Position numbers and translations under genes: made by a program | Shown here: in pieces, positions 24,617 to 32,973 of the stretch | How positions within the stretch are numbered: position 1 is the stretch's first letter | Layout: each line of letters begins with the position of its first letter | From: Streptomyces sp. 378 | Lineage (GTDB): Bacteria > Actinomycetota > Actinomycetes > Streptomycetales > Streptomycetaceae | Length of the DNA stretch: 64,000 nucleotides | NCBI RefSeq assembly: GCF_030124145.1 | Contig: NZ_JASKMS010000037.1 | Coordinates: 1 to 64,000 of the forward strand | Direction of reading: 5' to 3' | Notes under the pieces: generated by a model | What the model was told of the DNA's origin: nothing | Databases searched by the model: none | Seen by the model: the letters and a program-made list of their open reading frames with translations, nothing else

Positions 24617-25561
24617 CTACTCGCTGCGCTGCCAGGAAGGGCGCTGCTGGTGGCCCTTCACTTCGGCGATCCGGAGGGCCGCCGTCACGAGGAACTGGCG
24701 GCAGAACTCAAACTCCTCTTGATCGGCAAACCGGCCGTGTTCCTCATCGCGCCGCGCGATGACCGCATCCTGGTCCTCGTCGTTAGGCCAGACGTCCGGC
24801 AGTAGCTCGCGGAAGCGGAGGTACTGGGGGAAGTCGAGGCCCACCGACATGATGCGCATTGCTTCTTGGATCTCCACGACGGCTTCACTGACATCGCCGA
24901 GGCGAGCGCCGAGGCGGGGGGCCTGGTTGTTGCCCATCTTTCGGAAGGCGCTCTCCAGGCTCCCAGTAAAGAATGCGTCGTGGCGCAAAGTCCTGCCGAA
25001 TCCACGCATGGCGCGGCTGTTGCCGATCAGCAACGCGAACGCCCGCGCCACCAGGACCATGGCCAGGGCCCGTGATCCATCGGCAGCATGCTGGCTCGCC
25101 TGCTTCGCCTTGACACGCACTTCGTCCTGCGGGATCACGTCCGCCATGTCGATGGAATCGAAGGACACCTGACTGAAGACCCGCGGCACGTTCTCATCGA
25201 AGAATGCCGTGACGTCCACCCGAGCTTGGTCGAGGGCCTCAGGGGTCGGCATGTTCCCTGCATGCTTCAGTCCGTTGCGGTGGTCGTTGAGGCGCCGCAT
25301 GCCGGCCGACTGGCTGAGGAGAACCCCATTGGGCGTCTTTTTCAAACGGTCCCAGTAGTCGAGGAAGTTGGTCTTCCTGTCCAACTGCGCTCCGAGGTGG
25401 TCCCCCGCGAGCACAAGGAACAGTTCTACCGAATCGTGGAACGTGAGTAGCGCGGTCACGTTCAGGGGCGCAGGCAGTCGGGACTGCTGCACGGCCTGGT
25501 CGTACACCAGCCGCACGAAAGCCAGCCGCTTAGCTGTCTGCGGATCAAGCGCCGTCGTCAT
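24617..25561 (-). CDS. Uncharacterised helical protein
   Basis: A 314-residue protein starting MTTALDPQTAKRLAFVRLVYDQ, with AGGGGG before the ATG at 25561; the open frame extends upstream with no coding character. It is rich in Ala/Leu/Arg helices and contains FHDSVELFLVLAGDHL and RRLNDHRNGLKHAGNMP; the second, with its RN...KH pattern, recalls HEPN/abortive-infection-like helical proteins, but the resemblance is weak. It is convergent with the peptide operon. I do not recognise a family. It may be an island cargo or defence-type gene. Confidence 0.6.
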   Translation of the reverse strand: MTTALDPQTAKRLAFVRLVYDQAVQQSRLPAPLNVTALLTFHDSVELFLVLAGDHLGAQLDRKTNFLDYWDRLKKTPNGVLLSQSAGMRRLNDHRNGLKHAGNMPTPEALDQARVDVTAFFDENVPRVFSQVSFDSIDMADVIPQDEVRVKAKQASQHAADGSRALAMVLVARAFALLIGNSRAMRGFGRTLRHDAFFTGSLESAFRKMGNNQAPRLGARLGDVSEAVVEIQEAMRIMSVGLDFPQYLRFRELLPDVWPNDEDQDAVIARRDEEHGRFADQEEFEFCRQFLVTAALRIAEVKGHQQRPSWQRSE

Positions 25562-25702
25562 CGGTACCCCCTGCCAGGTGAGGTGGATCAACGCTACCCG
25601 GTCCCGGTCCTCTTTCCGCGCCCCAACGGTGCAAGGTGACCCCGTTCTACCCTGGAGCGATCTCGCGCGCGGAGCGCCACGGGAGAGAGCGTCCCGATCT
25701 AC

Positions 25703-26074
25703 GTGCCCATCTGCGGCAACGGCCGGTCTGGTGGGCACATGTGGGTGTCGGCGGTTGACCGCACGCTGTGGGAGGAGATCGTCGGTGAACGGACGTCTCT
25801 TCCCCCGGCCTCGGCCGAAGAGGACGCCGACGTGATCACTTTCACCGAGCAGGAGATCGACCGAACCTGCCCGGCAGGAGAGGAAGGGCGGTTCGGCAGC
25901 GACGCCCGGCCCATCCGCGACTTCGGCCAGCCGACCGGTGGCATCACCCTTCCCCGCATGCCTGTGCAAGGCTCTCGTGATCCGATGCGGATCACCCCAG
26001 TCGAGCGGGCCGCCGCCGCGCGCTGGGATGCCCGACGTGGGAGCTGGGGCCCTGCGCCGGGTGCGGCCAGCTGA
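25703..26074 (+). CDS. Doubtful small ORF next to the right att repeat
   Basis: A 123-codon open frame from a GTG at 25703 (VPICGNGRSGGHMWVSAVD) without a well-placed ribosome site. Codon bias is moderate in the first two-thirds (LWEEIVGERTSLPPASAEED) and poor afterwards. Together with the Cys-rich reading at 25981-26142 in another frame, this could be one decayed gene with a frameshift. Otherwise the 674 bases between 25561 and the tRNA show no gene. Confidence 0.3.
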   Translation: MPICGNGRSGGHMWVSAVDRTLWEEIVGERTSLPPASAEEDADVITFTEQEIDRTCPAGEEGRFGSDARPIRDFGQPTGGITLPRMPVQGSRDPMRITPVERAAAARWDARRGSWGPAPGAAS

Positions 26075-26142
26075 TGCGCAGGTACGGGCGGTACGCGGCG
26101 ATGTACTGCCGCGTGTGCCGGGCCGTCCTCAACGGGCGGTAG
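25981..26142 (+). pseudogene. Cys-rich zinc-ribbon-like remnant
   Basis: In the third forward frame, without a usable start codon, the sequence reads GCPTWELGPCAGCGQLMRRY followed by AAMYCRVCRAVLNGR and a stop at 26142. Two CxxC pairs suggest a zinc ribbon or a small DNA-binding protein end. The lack of a start, and the neighbouring ORF in another frame, suggest the 3' end of a broken gene at the island border. Confidence 0.3.
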
Positions 26143-26179
26143 CCGGGAACTGCAACCAAAACTGCAACCACGCACGACG

Positions 26180-26209
26180 AAGGGCCCCACCGCGAACGGT
26201 GGGGCCCTT
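26180..26209 (-). terminator. Hairpin terminator downstream of tRNA-Ser
   Basis: AAGGGCCCCACCG and CGGTGGGGCCCTT form a 13-bp perfect stem with a four-base loop, 26 bases past the tRNA 3' end in the direction of tRNA transcription. Confidence 0.7.
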
Positions 26210-26235
26210 CGACATCGTGCCCGGTGAGGCACTGG

Positions 26236-26320
26236 CGGAGGATACGAGATTCGAACTCGTGAGGGGTTGCCCCCAACACGCTTTCCAAGCGTGCGCCCTA
26301 GGCCTCTAGGCGAATCCTCC
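26236..26320 (-). tRNA. tRNA-Ser(GGA)
   Basis: An 85-nt tRNA on the minus strand, with CCA encoded at 26233-26235. The acceptor stem is GGAGGAT/ATCCTCC, the anticodon loop TTGGAAA gives anticodon GGA (UCC codons), and there is a long variable arm as expected for serine. The T-loop TTCGAAT is intact. The part from anticodon loop to variable arm is repeated at 8274-8296, marking it as an integration target. Confidence 0.93.
26258..26288. repeat. Right att-like repeat within tRNA-Ser
   Basis: Partner of 8266-8296: 23 bp identical (26266-26288) and 29 of 31 over the extended block. It lies in the tRNA-Ser gene. The distance between copies is 18.0 kb. Because the tRNA is complete here, the inserted DNA must have restored its 3' half. 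Confidence 0.75.
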
Positions 26321-26392
26321 GCCAGGAACATTACATGACCGAGAGGAGTGCTCGCGAACTCGTTCCCGGCCCCCGACATCAGGTAACCTTGG

Positions 26393-26488
26393 CGCAGCCC
26401 CTCACGCGGCGCTATCTGACTGAACTCCCCCAGGGCCGGAAGGCAGCAAGGGTAGGTCGGCTCTGGCGGGTGCGTGAGGGGCGTCTGC
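26393..26488 (+). ncRNA. ffs: SRP RNA (4.5S type)
   Basis: A roughly 95-nt RNA that folds into one long hairpin: the outer GCAGCCCCTCACGC strand pairs with GCGTGAGGGGCGTCTGC. The apical domain has the invariant Ffh-binding sequence GGCCGGAAGGCAGCAAGGG. Its place between tRNA-Ser and dnaX is standard in actinomycetes. The RNA works with Ffh in co-translational targeting of membrane proteins. The ends are estimated from the helix. Confidence 0.88.
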
Positions 26489-26564
26489 GTTCCCGGGTCA
26501 GATCTCCCGGGCCGGGTCTCCCGGCCGGGGCCCGTTGTCGGTGGGCGCCTATAACCTCGTATGC

Positions 26565-28997
26565 GTGTCGTCTCTCGCTCTGTACCGCCGCTACCGCCCG
26601 GAGACCTTCGCCGAGGTCATCGGGCAGGAGCATGTCACCGACCCGTTGCAGCAGGCGCTGCGCAACAACCGGGTCAACCACGCGTACCTGTTCAGCGGGC
26701 CGCGCGGCTGCGGCAAGACAACCAGTGCCCGCATCCTCGCGCGCTGCCTGAACTGCGAGCAGGGGCCCACACCGACGCCCTGCGGCGAGTGCCAGTCCTG
26801 TCAGGACCTCGCGCGCAACGGCCCCGGCTCCATCGACGTCATCGAGATCGACGCCGCTTCCCACGGTGGCGTGGACGACGCCCGTGACCTGCGGGAGAAG
26901 GCCTTCTTCGGGCCCGCCCGCAGCCGGTACAAGATCTACATCATCGACGAGGCCCACATGGTCACGTCGGCCGGCTTCAACGCGCTGCTGAAAGTCGTCG
27001 AGGAGCCGCCGGAGCACCTCAAGTTCATCTTCGCGACCACCGAGCCCGAGAAGGTCATCGGGACGATCCGGTCGCGGACCCACCACTACCCGTTCCGGCT
27101 CGTGCCCCCCGGCACGCTGCGGGAGTACCTCGGCCAGGTCTGCCAGAAGGAGACCATCCCCGTCGAGGACGGCGTGCTTCCGCTCGTGGTGCGGGCCGGC
27201 GGCGGGTCCGTGCGTGACTCCATGTCGGTCATGGACCAGCTCCTCGCGGGCGCCGCGGCGGACGGTGTGACCTACGCCATGGCCACCGCCCTGCTCGGGT
27301 ACACCGAGAGCTCACTCCTCGACTCCGTCGTCGAGGCTTTCGCCACCGGCGACGGGGCCGCGGCGTTCGAGGTCGTCGACCGCGTGATCGAGGGTGGGAA
27401 CGACCCCCGCCGCTTTGTCGCCGACCTGCTGGAGCGGCTGCGCGACCTGGTGATCCTCGCCGCTGTTCCGGACGCGGCGGAGAAGGGGCTGATCGACGCC
27501 CCCGCCGATGTGATCGAGCGCATGCAGGCCCAGGCCGGCACCTTCGGCCCGGCCGAGCTGAGCCGCGCCGCCGACCTCGTCAACGAGGGCCTGACCGAGA
27601 TGCGCGGCGCCCACTCGCCCCGCCTCCAGCTCGAGCTGATCTGCGCGCGGGTCCTGCTCCCGGCCGCCTACGGTGACGAGCGCTCCGTCATGGCCCGCCT
27701 CGACCGGATCGAGCGCGGCGTGAACTACTCCGCAGCTCCCGCCGGAATGCCCGCGATGGGATACGTGCCCGGACCGGAGGGGCACGGGGGAGCGGCGGCC
27801 GCCCCGGTCCAGGCGGGTGGCGGTCCGGTGGCACCGGGCAGTGGCCCGGCCGCGGCCCGTGCGGCGGTGCGGGGATCCGGAGCACCGGGTGCCACCGGCA
27901 CCACGGCCGGCGGCAGCGGCCCCACGGCGGCTCCGGCCGCCTCCGCCCCTCCGGCGGCGGGCCCGGGGGCGCCACCGTCGTCGCCCGGCCAGAGCGCGCC
28001 GCCGTCGGCGCCGGGCACCCCTCCGGCTCACCACGCCCCCGCTCCCGCCGCCCAGGGCGCCCCCGGCCGCCCCGGAGGACCAGGCGCCCCCGCCGAAGCC
28101 CCGGCAGCCTCCGCCGCCCCCGGCGGACAGGCGAAGCGCTCCCCGGCCCAGCCCGCCCCCGGTGCCTGGCCCACCGCCGCCCCTGCGGGCAGCGGCGGTC
28201 GCCGCCCCGGCGGCTGGCCCACGGCGGCTCCGGGCGCGTCGGCCCCGAACACCCCGCCGACGAGCCCCCCCGGCCCCGCCACCCCGCAGGCGGGCCCGCC
28301 TGCGGCTCCGGCCCCGCCCGCCCCCGCACCCGCCCCCGCTCCCACGGGCGGCGGGAGTGTCGACCCCCGGATGCTCTGGCCGAACATCCTGGAGGCGGTC
28401 AAGAACCGCCGCCGCTTCACCTGGATCCTGCTCAGCCAGAACGCCCAGGTGACCGGCTTCGACGGCACGACCCTGCAGCTCGGGTTCGTCAACGCGGGCG
28501 CGCGGGACAACTTCCTGAGCAGCGGCAGCGAGGACGTGCTGCGGCAGGCGCTGGGGGAGCAGTTCAACGTCCAGTGGAAGATCGAGGCCATCGTCGACCC
28601 CTCGGGCGGCTCCGCGCCCCCGGCGCCGGGCGGCCCCTCCGGATTCGGCGGCGGGGGCGGCTACAGCACCGGCGGTGGCGGCGGTTACCCGGCAGGCGGC
28701 GGCGGTGGCGGTGGCGGTGGCGGTTACGAGGCCGGCGGTGGAGGCACGGCGACCGCCCAGCGCCCTGCCCCCTCCCCGACCGCCCCGCCCGCCCCCGCCT
28801 CCCGGGCGAGCACCCCCGCCCCGGCCCCGGCCGCCTCCGTCCCCCAGCCCGCCGCCCCGGCGCCGCGCCATGTCTCCGCCGAGGAGGACATCCCCGAGGA
28901 CGACGACCCCGACCTCGACGAATCGGCTCTCTCCGGCCAGGAGCTGATCGTCCGGGAACTGGGGGCGACGGTGGTCGAGGAGTTCACGAACGAGTAG
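26565..28997 (+). CDS. dnaX: DNA polymerase III subunit gamma/tau
   Basis: An 810-residue clamp-loader ATPase. From GTG 26565 it begins VSSLALYRRYRPETFAEVIG, the family's standard start. It has the P-loop GPRGCGKTTSARIL, a four-Cys zinc site in CLNCEQGPTPTPCGECQSC, the DEAH box IIDEAHMVT and sensor RSRTHHYPFRL. Residues of about 400-600 are a very long Pro/Ala/Gly linker, followed by a tau-type domain (MLWPNILEAVKNRRRFTWIL), another Gly-rich stretch and an acidic C-terminus. It loads the beta clamp at the replisome. No Shine-Dalgarno is seen; TATAAC at 26550-26555 would place the RNA start close to the GTG, so leaderless translation is possible. Confidence 0.95.
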   Translation: MSSLALYRRYRPETFAEVIGQEHVTDPLQQALRNNRVNHAYLFSGPRGCGKTTSARILARCLNCEQGPTPTPCGECQSCQDLARNGPGSIDVIEIDAASHGGVDDARDLREKAFFGPARSRYKIYIIDEAHMVTSAGFNALLKVVEEPPEHLKFIFATTEPEKVIGTIRSRTHHYPFRLVPPGTLREYLGQVCQKETIPVEDGVLPLVVRAGGGSVRDSMSVMDQLLAGAAADGVTYAMATALLGYTESSLLDSVVEAFATGDGAAAFEVVDRVIEGGNDPRRFVADLLERLRDLVILAAVPDAAEKGLIDAPADVIERMQAQAGTFGPAELSRAADLVNEGLTEMRGAHSPRLQLELICARVLLPAAYGDERSVMARLDRIERGVNYSAAPAGMPAMGYVPGPEGHGGAAAAPVQAGGGPVAPGSGPAAARAAVRGSGAPGATGTTAGGSGPTAAPAASAPPAAGPGAPPSSPGQSAPPSAPGTPPAHHAPAPAAQGAPGRPGGPGAPAEAPAASAAPGGQAKRSPAQPAPGAWPTAAPAGSGGRRPGGWPTAAPGASAPNTPPTSPPGPATPQAGPPAAPAPPAPAPAPAPTGGGSVDPRMLWPNILEAVKNRRRFTWILLSQNAQVTGFDGTTLQLGFVNAGARDNFLSSGSEDVLRQALGEQFNVQWKIEAIVDPSGGSAPPAPGGPSGFGGGGGYSTGGGGGYPAGGGGGGGGGGYEAGGGGTATAQRPAPSPTAPPAPASRASTPAPAPAASVPQPAAPAPRHVSAEEDIPEDDDPDLDESALSGQELIVRELGATVVEEFTNE

Positions 28998-29143
28998 CCC
29001 GGCCCGGCGAGCCGAGCCGCCTCCAAGGGTCAGGAGGGGGCCTCCTCGACAAGGGCGCCTCGGAGGAACCTCCAAATCGTGATCGCTCCCCCTTTCGGAA
29101 GCCCGCACAAGGGGAATCCGGCGTCTCCCGTTAGGCTGACCCC

Positions 29144-30403
29144 GTGAAGGTCCTCGTCATCGGCAGCGGCGCCCGCGAACACGCCCTGTGCCACTCCCTG
29201 TCCCACGACCCCGATGTCACCGCGCTGCACTGCGCACCCGGCAACGCCGGCATCGCCGAGGTCGCCGAGCTGCACCAGGTCGACGCGCTGGACGGCGCCG
29301 CCGTCACGGCGCTGGCCACACAGCTCGGCGCGGAGCTCGTGGTCGTCGGCCCGGAGGCCCCGCTGGTCGCCGGTGTCGCCGACGCCGTGCGCGAGGCGGG
29401 CATCCCGGTCTTCGGCCCGTCCGGCGCGGCAGCGCAGCTCGAGGGCTCCAAGGCCTTCGCGAAGGACGTCATGGCGGTGGCCGAGGTGCCCACCGCCCGG
29501 TCGTACGTCTGCACGACTCCGGAAGAGGCCGACACGGCCCTCGACGCCTTCGGCGCTCCCTACGTCGTGAAGGACGACGGGCTGGCCGCCGGCAAGGGCG
29601 TCGTCGTCACCGACGACCTCCAAGCGGCCCGGGCCCACGCGGCGGCCTGCGAGCGCGTGGTCATCGAGGAGTACCTCGACGGCCCCGAGGTCTCCCTCTT
29701 CGCCGTCACCGACGGCGAGACGGTCGTGCCCCTCCAGCCCGCCCAGGACTTCAAGCGCGCCCTGGACGGCGACGAGGGCCCGAACACCGGCGGCATGGGC
29801 GCCTACTCCCCGCTGCCCTGGGCCGACCCGAAGCTGGTCGACGAGGTCCTGCAGACCGTGCTGCAGCCGACCGTCGACGAGATGCGGCGGCGCGGCACGC
29901 CGTTCTCCGGCCTGCTCTACGCCGGTCTCGCCATCACCTCCCGCGGTGTCCGGGTGATCGAGTTCAACGCCCGGTTCGGCGACCCCGAGACCCAGGTCGT
30001 CCTGGCCCGGCTGAAAACGCCGCTGGCCGGTCTCCTGATGGCCGCCGCCACCGGCAACCTCGCCCATCTGGAGCCGCTGCGCTGGAGCGACGACGCGGCC
30101 GTGACCGTGGTCGTCGCCTCGCACAACTACCCCGGCACCCCGCGCACCGGCGACCCGATCACCGGTCTCGACGAGGTCGCCGCCCAGGACGCCCCGCACG
30201 CGTACGTGCTGCACGCCGGCACCAAGGGGGACGGCGACGCGGTCGTCAGCGCCGGCGGGCGCGTGCTGTCCGTCACGGCCATCGGGAAGGACCTCACCGA
30301 GGCCCGCGACCGCGCCTACACGGCTGTGGGACGCATCCGCCTCGACGGCTCCCAGCACCGCACGGACATCGCCGCGAAAGCCGCGGAGGCCGCGGAGGCG
30401 TAA
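29144..30403 (+). CDS. purD: Phosphoribosylamine-glycine ligase
   Basis: The 419-residue GAR synthetase joins glycine to phosphoribosylamine with ATP, the second step of purine synthesis. It starts with MKVLVIGSGAREHALCHSL (the conserved N-domain glycine loop). The ATP-grasp part shows YVVKDDGLAAGKGVVVTDD, VIEEYLDGPEVSLFAVTDG, and the metal/active-site segments NTGGMGAYSP and EFNARFGDPETQ. The length is normal. It stands alone between dnaX and a membrane protein gene, with a strong terminator after it. Confidence 0.97.
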   Translation: MKVLVIGSGAREHALCHSLSHDPDVTALHCAPGNAGIAEVAELHQVDALDGAAVTALATQLGAELVVVGPEAPLVAGVADAVREAGIPVFGPSGAAAQLEGSKAFAKDVMAVAEVPTARSYVCTTPEEADTALDAFGAPYVVKDDGLAAGKGVVVTDDLQAARAHAAACERVVIEEYLDGPEVSLFAVTDGETVVPLQPAQDFKRALDGDEGPNTGGMGAYSPLPWADPKLVDEVLQTVLQPTVDEMRRRGTPFSGLLYAGLAITSRGVRVIEFNARFGDPETQVVLARLKTPLAGLLMAAATGNLAHLEPLRWSDDAAVTVVVASHNYPGTPRTGDPITGLDEVAAQDAPHAYVLHAGTKGDGDAVVSAGGRVLSVTAIGKDLTEARDRAYTAVGRIRLDGSQHRTDIAAKAAEAAEA

Positions 30404-30452
30404 CCGTCCCCCTCGCGGAACAGGGAAACCACCCCGCCGCCGATGAACCCCA

Positions 30453-30486
30453 CAGGCCCCGGATCCGTCTCAGGATCCGGGGCCTG
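30453..30486. terminator. Terminator after purD
   Basis: AGGCCCCGGATCC pairs with GGATCCGGGGCCT around a short loop. The rest of 30404-30789 holds three imperfect copies of a GAGAACCGGGGC/GAGAAGTAGGGGC-like unit (about 30500-30580) and no gene. Confidence 0.75.
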
Positions 30487-30789
30487 ACGTATGCGAGAAC
30501 CGGGGCGTGGCATAGGCGAGAACCGGGGCCTGACGTGTGCCGAGAAGTAGGGGCTGACGCTTCGAGAAGTGAGGGCTGATGCGCGCTTTCCGTCATCCAC
30601 CTCTCCCCAAAGCCATTCCATCGAGTGACCGCTGCCCTATCCGGCTGACGGGGGGCGAAGCCCCAACTAGGGTGCGGCGCAAGCGTTCCGGCACTTGGCC
30701 CACCGGCATTGCGATGTCAGTGGCGGGTGCCACAGTGGGGGAGTGAGCAAGGAAAGCGTCGGGTCAACGGGGAGGGGGTGAGGTCGGTC

Positions 30790-32712
30790 GTGACCGTAAT
30801 GGGTGTGGAAGCAGGCGCGCAGGTCGCGCGGGCACGGGCACTGGCCGTGCTGCGCGTCCGCAGCCGAGCGCTGGCCGTCGCCCTGTTGCCCGCCGCCGTC
30901 GCCGTGATCCTGCTCGCGGGCGCGGCGGGCGACCGCCTGGAGGGGCCCGTCTGGGACCGGGCCCGCTGGGTCCTGACGCCGGTCGCGGCCCTCGTGCTGC
31001 TCGCCGCCGCCGGGGTCGCCCTGGTCGTCGCCCGGGCCCGGCCCGCGATGAGCCCGACCGTTCCGGTCACCGAGGAGGCGGCTCCCGACCTGTACCGGAT
31101 GGTGCGCGACCTCGCCGACCGCCTCGACGTCCCCGCGCCCTCCGCGATAGCGCTCACCCCGGACTGCGACAGCTGGCTGGAGGACCGCACCCACCCGGCC
31201 CACGGACCGCCCCCGGTGGAAGAACACCACGACATAGCGGGTGCGGGGAGGCAGGCGCACCGCCGGCAGCCCGTCGCGCCGGTCCTCGTCATCGGCTCCC
31301 CGTTCCTGTGGTGGATGAGGGTCGGCGAGCTGCGCGCCGTTCTCGCTCCGGTCATCGCCGGTACGGGCCCCTCGGCCCACCCGGACATAGCCGCCGCCCG
31401 CCGCTTCGTCCGGGGCCTGGACGCGGCGGTGGCCGTGGCGTCGGCGCCCCACCGCGATCCGGTGTCGCGGGCCGTGCTCGCCGGGGTCGGCCGGGTCGCC
31501 CGGCTGCTGCTGCGCGGTTGCCGCGTCCATGCCGCCGAGATGGAGCGGGGCGTGGCGGCCGCGGCCGCGGAGCGTGCACAGGCTGTGGATTACGGGCTGC
31601 GGATCGTCGCCCAGGAGCAGGTGGGCCTGGCCTACGCGGGCTGGGACCGGCTGCTGACCCGGGTCGCGCTGCCGGCCTGGCGGATGGGCCGCTGGCCGTC
31701 CCGGCTGGACGCCGGTGTCGTCGCGGCGCTCACGGAACTGTCCCGGCGCGACCGCCTGGCCGAGGGCTTCGCGTCCCGGCTCGGCGAGCGGCCCGCCTGC
31801 GATCTGCTGGAGGAGCCGGGCGCGGTCGACGAGGCCGCCTCCCTCCTCGCCGCCCGTCTCTTCCACGGCGGTCCCGCCGGGCCCGGGCCCGACTGGGCGC
31901 CGGTGGACTGGAGCGACTATCCGGAGGAGGTCGTGGACCGCAAGTGGCGCCTCGACGCGGCCCGCCTCCATCGTGTCCTGGACGCGATGGGCGTCCGTCC
32001 CGCCACCGGCTCCACGGCCCCGGCGACCGGCGCCCCGACCCTGTCCCGCGTCCTGGACCACCTCACGGACACGGCACCCGCATGGACGGCCGAGAAGCCG
32101 GGCGCCTCCGGCCCCGCAGCGGACTCCCTCTCCCCCCGACCGGAAACCGGCCCCCCGGTGGGCGGCTCCCCGTCCCCCGGACCGGAGACCGACCCCGCAG
32201 CGGACTCCCCGTCCCCGCGGCGGGAGACCGCCCCGGCCGAGAACTCCGCGACATCCCCCGGCACCCCGGACCTCCACGACGACGAGGACCTCTCCGGCAC
32301 GACGGCGCCCAGCGCCACCCTCGCCGCCCGGCTCAGCGCCGAACTGGCCCGCGAGGAGGCCGTCCCCTCCCCGGCGGCCCCGTCCCCCGCCGCCCCGTCC
32401 CCCGCCCCCGATCCCGCAGCCCTCTGGGACGACCGGGCCCTCCCCCTCTTCCCCCTCCAGCCCCCGCGCACGGCCAGAGAACTGCTCGCCGACCACCTCA
32501 CCGCGATGGTCTGCTGCGCCGCGATGGACACCGCCGGAGCGATGCCGGGCCTGGACTGGCTGGACGGCCCGACCCTCCTCGTCGACGGTGAGCGCACAGC
32601 CGATCTGGCGCCCAAGGTCCTCACCCTCATCGAGGACGGCGACGCCACCCCGCTCCGGGTCTGGCTCTCCCAGCTCGGCATACGCCCGGAGAAGCCGGTC
32701 CGTCTCGGCTGA
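30790..32712 (+). CDS. Membrane protein with degenerate M48-peptidase-like domain
   Basis: About 640 residues from GTG 30790 (GAGG six bases upstream; GTG 30778 is an alternative). Two membrane segments lie near residues 28-47 and 58-82. The next region follows the M48 peptidase layout (PEEAAPDLYRMVRDLADRLDV-like helix, VLVIGSPFL strand), but where an active enzyme has AVLAHELAH it reads ELRAVLAPVIAGTG, so the zinc site is absent. The C-terminal third is Pro/Ser/Glu-rich and disordered, ending in a conserved LVDGERTADLAPKVLTLIED. I infer a non-catalytic descendant of a membrane M48 protease, function unknown. It is cotranscribed with nothing obvious. Confidence 0.6.
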   Translation: MTVMGVEAGAQVARARALAVLRVRSRALAVALLPAAVAVILLAGAAGDRLEGPVWDRARWVLTPVAALVLLAAAGVALVVARARPAMSPTVPVTEEAAPDLYRMVRDLADRLDVPAPSAIALTPDCDSWLEDRTHPAHGPPPVEEHHDIAGAGRQAHRRQPVAPVLVIGSPFLWWMRVGELRAVLAPVIAGTGPSAHPDIAAARRFVRGLDAAVAVASAPHRDPVSRAVLAGVGRVARLLLRGCRVHAAEMERGVAAAAAERAQAVDYGLRIVAQEQVGLAYAGWDRLLTRVALPAWRMGRWPSRLDAGVVAALTELSRRDRLAEGFASRLGERPACDLLEEPGAVDEAASLLAARLFHGGPAGPGPDWAPVDWSDYPEEVVDRKWRLDAARLHRVLDAMGVRPATGSTAPATGAPTLSRVLDHLTDTAPAWTAEKPGASGPAADSLSPRPETGPPVGGSPSPGPETDPAADSPSPRRETAPAENSATSPGTPDLHDDEDLSGTTAPSATLAARLSAELAREEAVPSPAAPSPAAPSPAPDPAALWDDRALPLFPLQPPRTARELLADHLTAMVCCAAMDTAGAMPGLDWLDGPTLLVDGERTADLAPKVLTLIEDGDATPLRVWLSQLGIRPEKPVRLG

Positions 32713-32839
32713 CGCCCCGGAGCACCTGCTTCCGGTTCTGGCCAATTCGAAACGAGCAGTAACGAAGTGCGCGCTTTATGTGATGTGCTTGGACCGTTCG
32801 TGCGTAGGGCAAGGGCTCGCGACATACGACAACCACATA

Positions 32840-32945
32840 GGCGCAAAGGCGTCACACGCACCGCAGCACACCGCACCACCGCAGAACACCACGCACCGCA
32901 CAACACCGCACCGGCACCGCACACACCACACAGGTACGCACCACC
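32840..32945 (+). other. CA-rich, G-poor leader before the dimethylformamidase-like gene
   Basis: About 100 bases composed mainly of CAC, ACC and CGCA units with few G on the plus strand, ending just before the Shine-Dalgarno GGGGAGGGG of the next gene. Such a stretch would be unstructured in RNA. In two frames it would read as a His/Thr/Pro-rich peptide (for example THRTTPHRHRTHHTGTHHH). No start or ribosome site is clear, so translation is uncertain. Confidence 0.5.
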
Positions 32946-32973
32946 ACGGGGGTCAAGGGGAGGGGAAGCCGCC

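Noticed and set aside
24617..26235. A possible integrase for the island near the right repeat
   Set aside because: No tyrosine- or serine-recombinase motif (such as the R...HxxR...Y pattern) is visible in any frame of this stretch.
29000..29143. A purine riboswitch or attenuator before purD
   Set aside because: Some inverted repeats exist (CCTCC/GGAGG runs), but no aptamer core can be recognised by eye.
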